Part shown: one piece after another, positions 6,022-11,193 of the stretch
Numbering within the stretch: the stretch's first letter is position 1
Layout of the letters: every line of letters begins with the position of its first letter
NCBI GenBank assembly: GCA_004374725.1
Contig: SOKK01000107.1
Span: forward strand, 1-11,193
Direction: 5' to 3'
Source of the DNA: Patescibacteria group bacterium
Lineage (GTDB): Bacteria > Patescibacteriota > SOKK01
Length of the DNA stretch: 11,193 nucleotides
The notes under the pieces: generated by a model
Told to the model about the DNA's origin: nothing
The model's database searches: none
What the model saw: only the letters and a program-made list of their open reading frames with translations
Position numbers and translations under genes: made by a program

Positions 6022-6781
6022 GATCTAAATTAAGAATTTCTTTGACGAGATTTTGGTAAGCCCGGGCTCCTTTTGAATGACGATTATATTCCAGAATTGT
6101 TTTCCCGAAGCTTGGTGCTTCTGCTAAACGTACGTTACGAGGGATGATTGTTTCAAAGACATGATGGGGAAAATGTGCGTGTACCTCATCAATTACTTGG
6201 GAAGAAATATTTGTGCGCTTGTCATGCATTGTGAGGACGGCACCCATCACAACCAGATCAGAATTTAGTCTCTCTTTGACAAGCCCAATTGTGTGCAAGA
6301 GATGACCGAGTCCTTCCAGGGCATAGTATTCGCATTGAACAGGGATAATCACTTCCTTGGCGGCAGCTAGGGCGTTGATTGTGATTAGACCAAGGCTAGG
6401 TGGGCAGTCAATCAGGATATAGTCATAATTTGAATCTATTTCTTGAATGATCTTTTTAAGCTGGAACTCGCGCTCTTTTTGGTTAACAAGCTCTACGGTT
6501 GCACCAGCTAGTTCTGAAGAAGAGGGGAGTAGGTAGAGGTTTTTGAGGTTGGCTTGGAGGATTGCTTTTTGGGTGGGGGTTTCTCCAGTCAGGACATAGT
6601 AGAGGGTGGGATTATCATCGGTATGTTTGTAACCAAGGCCGCTTGAAGCATTTGCCTGCGGGTCGGAATCTATAATTAAAACTTTTTTCCTGTGTTTTGC
6701 AAGATAAGCCCCAATGTTAATAATGCTTGTGGTTTTTCCGACTCCTCCTTTTTGATTCGCAAATGCAATAACCCGAGCCAT
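6014..6781 (-). CDS. parA: ParA/Soj-type chromosome-partitioning ATPase
   Basis: ParA is a deviant Walker ATPase that binds DNA non-specifically as an ATP dimer and forms the gradient that pulls ParB-parS complexes. The 255-residue protein has the deviant Walker A 'KGGVGKTT' (11-18, signature Lys11), Walker A' 'IDSDPQANAS' (37-46), Walker B 'ILIDCPPSLG' (122-131) and the C-terminal 'PRNVRLAEAPSFGKTILEYN'. There is no N-terminal helix-turn-helix, so it is the short chromosomal type rather than a plasmid P1/F type. The ATG follows the rplU stop with no gap (TAA-ATG) and has no SD, so it depends on L21 translation. parB overlaps its 3' end. Confidence 0.96.
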   Translation of the reverse strand: MARVIAFANQKGGVGKTTSIINIGAYLAKHRKKVLIIDSDPQANASSGLGYKHTDDNPTLYYVLTGETPTQKAILQANLKNLYLLPSSSELAGATVELVNQKEREFQLKKIIQEIDSNYDYILIDCPPSLGLITINALAAAKEVIIPVQCEYYALEGLGHLLHTIGLVKERLNSDLVVMGAVLTMHDKRTNISSQVIDEVHAHFPHHVFETIIPRNVRLAEAPSFGKTILEYNRHSKGARAYQNLVKEILNLDHE

Positions 6782-7093
6782 TTAAACAGTGATTTTATTA
6801 ATTTTAACTTCGGTGTATCTTTGGCGGTGACCAAAAGTTCTTTTATAACGTTTCTTGGCTTTAAACTTCACGCCGGTGACTTTTTTAGCTTTAGCTTGGT
6901 TTTCAATTGTCGTAGTAACTTTAGCAGACTTTAGAATTGGTTTGCCAAGTTTAACACTTTTATCTTTAGAAGTGAGCAAGACTTGATCAAATTCAACCTT
7001 GTCACCTTTTTTGCCTTTCAGTTTTTCAACTTTTAGATTTTTACCTTCAGAAACTTTGTATTGTTTTCCTCCGGTTTTGATGATTGCAAACAT
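6782..7093 (-). CDS. rplU: Ribosomal protein L21
   Basis: L21 is a large-subunit protein that binds 23S rRNA. The 103 residues are of standard length, with the family start 'MFAIIKTGGKQYKVSEG', the middle 'VEFDQVLLTSKD' and the basic end 'KFKAKKRYKRTFGHRQRYTE'. It is very Lys-rich. No clear SD precedes the ATG. In most bacteria rplU is followed by rpmA (L27) and often obg; here it is followed directly by parA, with the stop and start codons touching. A strong promoter lies at 7142-7170, so L21 and ParAB are expected to share one message. Confidence 0.96.
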   Translation of the reverse strand: MFAIIKTGGKQYKVSEGKNLKVEKLKGKKGDKVEFDQVLLTSKDKSVKLGKPILKSAKVTTTIENQAKAKKVTGVKFKAKKRYKRTFGHRQRYTEVKINKITV

Positions 7094-7118
7094 TTTTCTA
7101 GGATTTTTAAGAATATAA

Positions 7119-7141
7119 TAAAAAAGCTCTGAACTAGCTTT
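7119..7141 (-). terminator. Short hairpin with T run between trmD and rplU
   Basis: On the - strand AAAGCT (7141-7136) pairs with AGCTTT (7128-7123) around a 7-base loop, followed by T-rich sequence. It can end trmD transcription. It also overlaps the predicted start of the rplU transcript, so only messages coming from trmD would carry the whole hairpin. Confidence 0.55.
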
Positions 7142-7170
7142 ATTTTAGCAGGGGAGGGGAAGAGTGTCAA
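7142..7170 (-). promoter_or_regulatory. Strong promoter of rplU-parA-parB
   Basis: On the - strand TTGACA (7170-7165), a 17-base spacer, then TAAAAT (7147-7142) with TG one base upstream (extended -10). The -35 box overlaps the TGA stop of trmD. Transcription should start near 7135. Confidence 0.85.
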
Positions 7171-7832
7171 ACTTCTCGGGCGTGCTTCTCTCGCCACTCC
7201 TCAACTTTCTTGTGATCCCCTGAGAGCAAGACTTTTGGTACTTTCCATTCTCTCTTACTATTAGGCTTGAAGATCTCGGGTCTTGTGTATTGAGGATATT
7301 CTAAAAGCTTCTTTCCTTTGATATCAAAACTCTCTTCAGTGATAGATTCTCTCTTGCCAACGACACCTTTAACTAATCTACCAATTGAGTCAATTAAAAC
7401 GCAAGCCGGAATCTCACCGCCAGTTAAAACATAGTCCCCGATGGAGATCTGTTCGTCAACCAGATATTTTCTAATTCTTTCATCAAAACCTTCGTAGTGA
7501 CCGCAAATCAAGGTGATTATTTTTTTCTTACTTAGGGATTTAGCTTTTTTCTGCTCAAAACGTTTTCCCTGAGGAGTAAGTAAGATCACATGCCCCTTTT
7601 TATTTCCTAGAGATTCTAGTGCTTTAGAGATGGGCTCAACTTTTAAAACCATCCCTGGCCCACCGCCGAAGGGACTGTCGTCAACACTGCGGTGTTTATC
7701 AATGGTGAAGTCGCGCAAGTTAATCAGATTGATTTCGAGGAGCTTCTTTTTTTGGGCACGTTTAATCAAGCTTGTGTTTAAAAAGCTTTCAAACATTTCA
7801 GGGAAGATTGTCAGAATGTTGAAAGTAAGCAT
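7167..7832 (-). CDS. trmD: tRNA (guanine-N1)-methyltransferase TrmD
   Basis: TrmD methylates G37 next to the anticodon of tRNAs from S-adenosylmethionine and so prevents +1 frameshifting. The 221-residue SPOUT enzyme starts 'MLTFNILTIFPEMFESF' and has 'DDSPFGGGPGMV' (51-62), 'GHYEGFDERI' (111-120), the trefoil-knot AdoMet loop 'IGDYVLTGGE' (131-140), and 'LLEYPQYTRP' (176-185). Length is slightly below the E. coli enzyme (255). The start codon has no good SD. It ends in TGA, the only TGA stop in the window. In many bacteria rpsP, rimM, trmD and rplS form one operon; here rimM and rplS are missing from the cluster and a KH protein gene precedes it. Confidence 0.97.
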   Translation of the reverse strand: MLTFNILTIFPEMFESFLNTSLIKRAQKKKLLEINLINLRDFTIDKHRSVDDSPFGGGPGMVLKVEPISKALESLGNKKGHVILLTPQGKRFEQKKAKSLSKKKIITLICGHYEGFDERIRKYLVDEQISIGDYVLTGGEIPACVLIDSIGRLVKGVVGKRESITEESFDIKGKKLLEYPQYTRPEIFKPNSKREWKVPKVLLSGDHKKVEEWREKHAREV

Positions 7833-7849
7833 GATTTAAGTTCATTCCT

Positions 7850-7878
7850 ATTGTAGCGTAAATTGTCTATAAGACCAA
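7850..7878 (-). promoter_or_regulatory. Weak candidate promoter of trmD
   Basis: On the - strand TTGGTC (7878-7873), 17 bases, TACAAT (7855-7850). The -10 is good and the -35 only half matches. It lies directly after the terminator at 7877-7901 and about 18 bases before the trmD ATG. Confidence 0.35.
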
Positions 7879-7901
7879 AAACCTCCACCTTGTGGCAGAG
7901 G
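7877..7901 (-). terminator. Terminator after the KH-protein gene
   Basis: On the - strand CCT-CTG-CCAC pairs with GTGG-AGG (a CTG bulge, a three-base AAG loop), followed by TTTTT (7881-7877). It would end the rpsP-KH transcript before trmD, unless read through. Confidence 0.65.
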
Positions 7902-7927
7902 ACTTTCGGTTCTATAATAGAAATTTT

Positions 7928-8290
7928 CTAGAGCTTTACGTCAACGTCGAGGTCTTCGTCTTTTTTCTCTTCAGAAGCTTCTTCAGAAGCTTCTTCAGAA
8001 GCTCTGGGAGCTTCCTTTCTTGTGTGAGTTGAACCTTCTGGCTCAATGATCTTCATGTTGACGCGGGCATCATTCTTGGCACCGAGGATTCGCAATAAAA
8101 TACGAATTGCCTTAGCGGTTTGACCGTCTTTACCGATGATTTTTCCCATATCTTCCGGGTCAACTGTGAGTTCCAAAAGAACTCCCATTTCGTCAATTGA
8201 GCGTTTAACCTCAACTGCATCGGGTTTGTCGACAATTCCTTTAATGATGTACTCCAGGAATTCCTTGTCGAATTCGTCATCCTTAGCCAT
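7928..8290 (-). CDS. khpA: KH-domain RNA-binding protein, KhpA (YlqC) family
   Basis: KhpA proteins are single-KH-domain RNA chaperones, often paired with KhpB/Jag; a gene of this family commonly follows rpsP. The 120 residues open with 'FLEYIIKGIVDKPDAVEV', the family's signature, and have the RNA-gripping GxxG loop as GKDG at 53-56 in 'MGKIIGKDGQTAKAIRILL'. After about residue 85 comes a tail not usual in KhpA (typically about 75-80 residues): a repeated E-A-S-E-E motif and an acidic end 'EKKDEDLDVDVKL'. The tail's repeat is encoded by a 12-base tandem repeat (7970-8003). An SD AAAGGAG lies nine bases before the ATG. rpsP ends 39 bases upstream. Call secure for the domain; role of the acidic tail unknown. 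Confidence 0.9.
   Translation of the reverse strand: MAKDDEFDKEFLEYIIKGIVDKPDAVEVKRSIDEMGVLLELTVDPEDMGKIIGKDGQTAKAIRILLRILGAKNDARVNMKIIEPEGSTHTRKEAPRASEEASEEASEEKKDEDLDVDVKL
7970..8003. repeat. 12-base tandem repeat in the KhpA tail
   Basis: TTCAGAAGCTTC is repeated almost three times head to tail (7970-7981, 7982-7993, 7994-8003). On the coding strand it gives repeated Glu-Ala-Ser-Glu. The unit keeps the frame, so copy number may vary without breaking the gene. Confidence 0.8.
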
Positions 8291-8329
8291 TATTTCGGTC
8301 TCCTTTCTTTAGTTAGTAATTATTAATTA

Positions 8330-8974
8330 TTATTTATTTTTCTTTGGTTCTTGTTTGGGTTCGGTAGACTTTTCTTCTTTTTTCTTTTCTTTTGGCTTCT
8401 CTTCCTTCTTAGGTTCCGATTTTTTGTCGGGTTCCCTCGCTCTGCCCGCTTCGCGAGGCGAGCTCGGGACGGCGCTCCGCGCCGCTTTCTTAGGCTCTTC
8501 TGCTTTCTTATCTTCAGTTTTTGGTTCTTCCTTAGGTTTCTCTTCACCCTTGGGTTTTTTGTCTTCAGTTCCTAGCTCTTTTTTAGTTTCGGCCTTTTTC
8601 TCTTCAGTTTTTTCTTCTTTTTTCGAAGCTTCTTTTTTGTCTTTGCTTTCCGCTTCAGCTTCCTTCTTAGCCCTTCTTTCTTCGCGTTTCGGGCGCTTTT
8701 TTTGAAGTTTTAAAAACTCCTCTTTAGAAAGGGGAGCTAAAATTTCCTTTTGCCTTAAAAGAGCAGCAACTGTTTCTGAAGGTTCCGCTCCTTTTTCTAA
8801 CCAAAACTTAACTCTCTCTTGATTGATTTTGAGCTGTTTGGGGTTGAGATAGGGATGGTAGTACCCCAGAATCTCATTGAATTTTCCTTTGACGGCGCGC
8901 CTGTGTTCGGCAACGACAATGCGAAAAGAAGGTTGTCTTTTCTTCCCAATCCGCGTTAATCTGATTCTAAGCAA
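8330..8974 (-). CDS. rpsP: Ribosomal protein S16 with a long charged C-terminal extension
   Basis: S16 binds 16S rRNA early in small-subunit assembly. Residues 1 to about 82 are a normal S16 ('MLRIRLTRIGKKRQPSFRIV', 'FNEILGYYHPYLNP', 'WLEKGAEPSETVAALL'). Residues 83-214 are an extra tail of Lys/Glu/Pro low-complexity sequence, presumably disordered. Ordinary S16 has about 80-100 residues, so this protein is more than twice the usual length. Within the tail, residues 163-182 (A-A-R-S-A-V-P-S-S-P-R-E-A-G-R-A) differ sharply in composition and are encoded by a GC-rich palindrome (8434-8484). The start is TTG, chosen because AAGGAG lies six bases before it and the S16 N-terminus fits exactly. The gene heads the rpsP-khpA unit. 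Confidence 0.95.
   Translation of the reverse strand: MLRIRLTRIGKKRQPSFRIVVAEHRRAVKGKFNEILGYYHPYLNPKQLKINQERVKFWLEKGAEPSETVAALLRQKEILAPLSKEEFLKLQKKRPKREERRAKKEAEAESKDKKEASKKEEKTEEKKAETKKELGTEDKKPKGEEKPKEEPKTEDKKAEEPKKAARSAVPSSPREAGRAREPDKKSEPKKEEKPKEKKKEEKSTEPKQEPKKNK
8434..8484. repeat. GC-rich palindromic element inside rpsP
   Basis: Two stem-loops lie side by side: CCTCGC (8435-8440) with GCGAGG (8453-8458), and CGGCGC-TCC-GCGCCG (8470-8484). The surrounding tail is poly-purine and GC-poor. CCCGCTTCGCG (8445-8455) is identical to 10813-10823 inside ileS, in the same orientation. The element keeps the reading frame. Confidence 0.6.
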
Positions 8975-9020
8975 GATTTACTCCTTTTTCAGGTTTACTG
9001 ATGTTCTAGTTCTACGCTTG

Positions 9021-9048
9021 ATTTTAGCAAATTTTAGGGATTTGTCAA
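9021..9048 (-). promoter_or_regulatory. Main promoter of rpsP-khpA
   Basis: On the - strand TTGACA (9048-9043), a 16-base spacer, then TAAAAT (9026-9021), preceded by TG at extended -10 distance. It resembles the rplU promoter closely (same TGCTAAAAT). It leaves about 40 bases of leader before the TTG start. Confidence 0.8.
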
Positions 9049-9117
9049 TGGTCTTTTAAGGAGGACCCTCTCTGTCTTCACTCATATTTTACCTATATTA
9101 AACTTTGATTGCTCTAC

Positions 9118-9149
9118 TTATATAATTACACGCTCCGGGATTTTGTCAA
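9118..9149 (-). promoter_or_regulatory. Possible second, upstream promoter for rpsP
   Basis: A perfect TTGACA (9149-9144) on the - strand is followed after 17-19 bases by AATTATATAAG, which contains several weak -10 options. It lies right after the ileS stop. I saw no good terminator for ileS, so read-through into rpsP is also possible. The 9050-9117 stretch between the two promoters holds no gene I can support. Confidence 0.4.
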
Positions 9150-9158
9150 GAGAAGGAG

Positions 9159-11193
9159 CTATCTCTCTAGCCCAATTACTATTTTCTCTTTATTAATATT
9201 TTTTGTCCGTTTAAGATCAAGTTTCGTTTTGGGAATTACTAATTCTATTTTCTTCGCGAGGGTTTCTTTTTTGATATAATCACCAAATTTTTCAATGACT
9301 TCTAAGATCTTCTTAGGCTTAGTTTTCAGGTAAAGAGTAATCCTATCGTCTACGTTGTAATCTGCTTCTTTGCGGAGATCTTGGATCAAACGGACCAGAT
9401 CTCGGGCAAGTCCTTCTTGTTTAAGTTTCTCAGTGATTTTGGTATCCAGGAACACGACTATGTTATCGCCATATTCTAGTTTGTAGGGTTTCTTTGGTGC
9501 GAGAGCCACTTTGAATTCATCTAGCTCTAATTTGAATCCAGAAACTTCTAATACATCGGTACTTAAATTGTAATTACCATCTGCGAGAGCTTTTTGGACT
9601 TTTTTTAGATCCTTGCCAAGTTTCGGACCGACAATCTTGAAATCTAATTCAATTTTTTCTTTTGCAAAAGGATTAAGACTCTTAGTAAATCTCAAGTTCT
9701 TGACATTGAGTTCTTCTTTGATCATTGTTTCAGCTTCTTTGCCTAGCTTAATTTTCTTTTTAGTGAAAATTACTAGTTCAGAGAGTGGCTGGCGGGTTTT
9801 TAAATTAGTCTTATTGCGAACTGCTCGGGCAAGATTGACGATTCGAAGAACTTGCTCCATTTCTTGGTTGAGTTTCTTATTAATAAGCTTAGTATTAGCT
9901 TTTGGATAGTTTGCTAAATGGATGCTCTTCTTTTTCCCGGTTAGATTTTGATAGATCTCCTCAGTAACAAAAGGTGTGAAAGGAGCAACCAACTTGGTTA
10001 GTTCTAGTAGCACGGTGTGAAGGGTATGGTAAGCTTGTTTTTTGTCTTGATCGTTTTCTGATTTCCAGAAGCGTCGGCGGCTTCTTCTGACATACCAATT
10101 AGAGAGATCTTCGGTAAACTTTTGAATCTCGCGCCCGGCATTAGTAATATCATAATTATTAAGATCGTTCGTCACTTTTTTGATCAGTTCATTTAAATAA
10201 GAAAGAATCCAGCGATCAAGTTTGTTTTTGGGTTTTCCTCTCCAGGGACGGTCAGTTTGTTTAAACTTGTCAATCTTAGCATAGGTAACAAAGAAGGCGT
10301 AAGTATTCCAGAGGGTTAGTATGAATTTTCGGACTGCTTCTTCAACAAGGTTGGCAGAGAAGCGGCGAGGATTACCTGGAGGACTGGCTGTGTACAGATA
10401 CCAGCGGAGGGCATCGGTGCCGTGTTTTTCAATTACTTCTTGGGGCTCAACAACATTCCCTTTAGATTTACTCATCTTTTGCCCTTTTTCATCGAGAACA
10501 TGTCCTAAGCTAATTACGTTTAGGTAAGCCGGTTTGTCAAAAAGAAGAGTAGAGAGCGCTAGCAAAGTGTAAAACCAGCCACGGGTTTGGTCAATTGCTT
10601 CACAAATGTAGTCAGCAGGGAAATTTTTCTTGAACTTTTCTTTGTTTTCAAAAGGGTAGTGCCATTGGGCGTAAGGCATTGAGCCAGAGTCTATCCAACA
10701 ATCTAAAACTTCAGGGACACGTTTCATTTTTCCTTCGCACTTGGGACAGTCAATGTCAACGTGGTCGACATGAGGACGATGAAGGTCAAGCTCCTTCCCC
10801 GCGTGACGGGATCCCGCTTCGCGGGATAGTTTTTCCCGGGAGAGCTTCTCTAGTTCCTTAATACTCCCGACACAAATCTGGTGTTCACATTTTTCGCATT
10901 CCCAAATAGGTAGGGGAGTGCCCCAGAAACGCTCGCGGCTGATTGCCCAGTCCACAGCACTCTCAAGCCAATCACCAAAACGTCCTTCTTTGAGATGTTC
11001 AGGGTACCAGTTGACCTGGCGGTTATTTGTGAGGAGTTCTTTCCGGACTTTAGACATCTGGATAAACCAGGAAGATTTTGCGTAGTAGAGCAGGGGGGTG
11101 TCACAGCGCCAGCAGAAAGGGTAAGTATGTTCGATCATCTCAGTGTTGAGAAAGAGATTTTGCTTTTTGAGATCGGAGACGATTTTGGGATCG
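9159..11193 (-). CDS. ileS: Isoleucyl-tRNA synthetase, C-terminal part (5' end outside window)
   Basis: IleRS charges tRNA-Ile. The frame stays open to the window edge (first residues D-P-K-I-V-S-D-L-K-K) and the HIGH motif lies beyond it. Counting from Met at 11138: 'SYPFCWRCDTPL'-like 'TYPFCWRCDTPLLYY', 'ISRERFWGTPLPIWECEKC' (67-84), a Cys pair 'CPKC' (131-134), 'VLDCWIDSGSMPYAQWHYPF' (144-163), 'DQTRGWFYTLLA' (183-194), the catalytic loop KMSKS (221-225), then the anticodon-binding domain and a C-terminal extension. The 'DCW-DSGSMPYAQ-HYPFE' block is typical of type II (eukaryote-like, IleS2) enzymes rather than the E. coli type. Residues 101-113 (REKLSREAGSRHA) look like an in-frame insertion between the usual 'ELEKLS' and 'GKELDLHRP'. 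It ends in TAG. Confidence 0.96.
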   Translation of the reverse strand, partial: DPKIVSDLKKQNLFLNTEMIEHTYPFCWRCDTPLLYYAKSSWFIQMSKVRKELLTNNRQVNWYPEHLKEGRFGDWLESAVDWAISRERFWGTPLPIWECEKCEHQICVGSIKELEKLSREKLSREAGSRHAGKELDLHRPHVDHVDIDCPKCEGKMKRVPEVLDCWIDSGSMPYAQWHYPFENKEKFKKNFPADYICEAIDQTRGWFYTLLALSTLLFDKPAYLNVISLGHVLDEKGQKMSKSKGNVVEPQEVIEKHGTDALRWYLYTASPPGNPRRFSANLVEEAVRKFILTLWNTYAFFVTYAKIDKFKQTDRPWRGKPKNKLDRWILSYLNELIKKVTNDLNNYDITNAGREIQKFTEDLSNWYVRRSRRRFWKSENDQDKKQAYHTLHTVLLELTKLVAPFTPFVTEEIYQNLTGKKKSIHLANYPKANTKLINKKLNQEMEQVLRIVNLARAVRNKTNLKTRQPLSELVIFTKKKIKLGKEAETMIKEELNVKNLRFTKSLNPFAKEKIELDFKIVGPKLGKDLKKVQKALADGNYNLSTDVLEVSGFKLELDEFKVALAPKKPYKLEYGDNIVVFLDTKITEKLKQEGLARDLVRLIQDLRKEADYNVDDRITLYLKTKPKKILEVIEKFGDYIKKETLAKKIELVIPKTKLDLKRTKNINKEKIVIGLER
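10811..10827. repeat. Perfect GC-rich palindrome inside ileS
   Basis: ATCCCGC-TTC-GCGGGAT is a perfect 7-bp stem with a 3-base loop. It lies in the apparent 39-base insertion (about 10800-10838) and shares CCCGCTTCGCG with the element in rpsP. Confidence 0.6.

Noticed and set aside
5161..7166. parS site near parAB
   Set aside because: No palindrome close to TGTTTCACGTGAAACA was seen by eye; a computed search with mismatches across the genome would be decisive.
7165..7169. TGA recoded as glycine (genetic code 25)
   Set aside because: trmD ends at its normal C-terminus with TGA, and no other gene needs TGA to be read as an amino acid.
8351..8705. Phe/Leu/Ser-rich open frames on the + strand opposite rpsP
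   Set aside because: They are the mirror of the Lys/Glu-rich S16 tail; the hydrophobic look is a composition effect, not membrane proteins.
9056..9085. Nine-codon ATG frame on the - strand in the rpsP leader region
   Set aside because: It has no SD and lies upstream of the better rpsP promoter, so it would not be on the main transcript.
9121..9126. Perfect TATAAT on the + strand
   Set aside because: There is no -35 box at the right distance and no gene on that strand to serve.
1..11193. CRISPR array, tRNA/rRNA genes, insertion sequences or prophage
   Set aside because: No regularly spaced repeats, cloverleaf-like sequence, transposase or phage gene was seen anywhere in the window.

Overview
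The window reads as a piece of bacterial chromosome, most likely from a small-genome, AT-rich lineage such as the Candidate Phyla Radiation (Patescibacteria, Microgenomates-like). The supporting signs are a compact core-gene layout, Lys/Glu-rich proteins, few Shine-Dalgarno (SD) sites, a strongly extended ribosomal protein S16, a shortened rpsP-trmD cluster, a type II-like isoleucyl-tRNA synthetase, and small genes I cannot place in any family. The lineage is an inference from style, not from a marker tree. TGA works as a stop codon (trmD ends in TGA), so the TGA=Gly code of Gracilibacteria/Absconditabacteria is unlikely.

Left half, + strand (1-4266). The 3' part of a nitroreductase-family gene is followed by a terminator whose loop holds the -35 box of a near-perfect sigma70 promoter. 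That promoter drives a DNA-damage operon: lexA (self-cleaving repressor), recA (recombinase and co-protease for LexA) and recX (RecA modulator). Between recA and recX lie a strong SD with no canonical start codon and a 15-bp hairpin. A small zincin-like metallopeptidase (HEVAH motif) follows recX by 9 bases, then a TTG-started accessory gene that looks like a DUF5677-type protein.

Centre (4267-4391). Two back-to-back terminators mark the convergence of the two gene blocks.

Right half, - strand (4392-11193). Read in the direction of transcription, the order is: ileS (5' end outside the window); rpsP with a ~130-residue charged tail; a KhpA-type KH RNA-binding protein; trmD; then rplU-parA-parB, packed with zero spacing and then an 8-base overlap; and two small unrecognised genes with strong SD sites. 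Translation (L21, S16, TrmD, IleS, KH protein) and chromosome segregation (ParA/ParB) are therefore interleaved, and ParAB is probably transcribed with L21 from one strong promoter.

I found no tRNA, rRNA, CRISPR array, insertion sequence or prophage, and no obvious new defence or metabolic system. The features most worth a second look are the GC-rich palindromes lying in frame inside coding genes (ileS, rpsP, perhaps the zincin gene), the unusual recA-recX junction, the fused terminator/promoter pattern seen several times, and the two small unknown genes beside parB.
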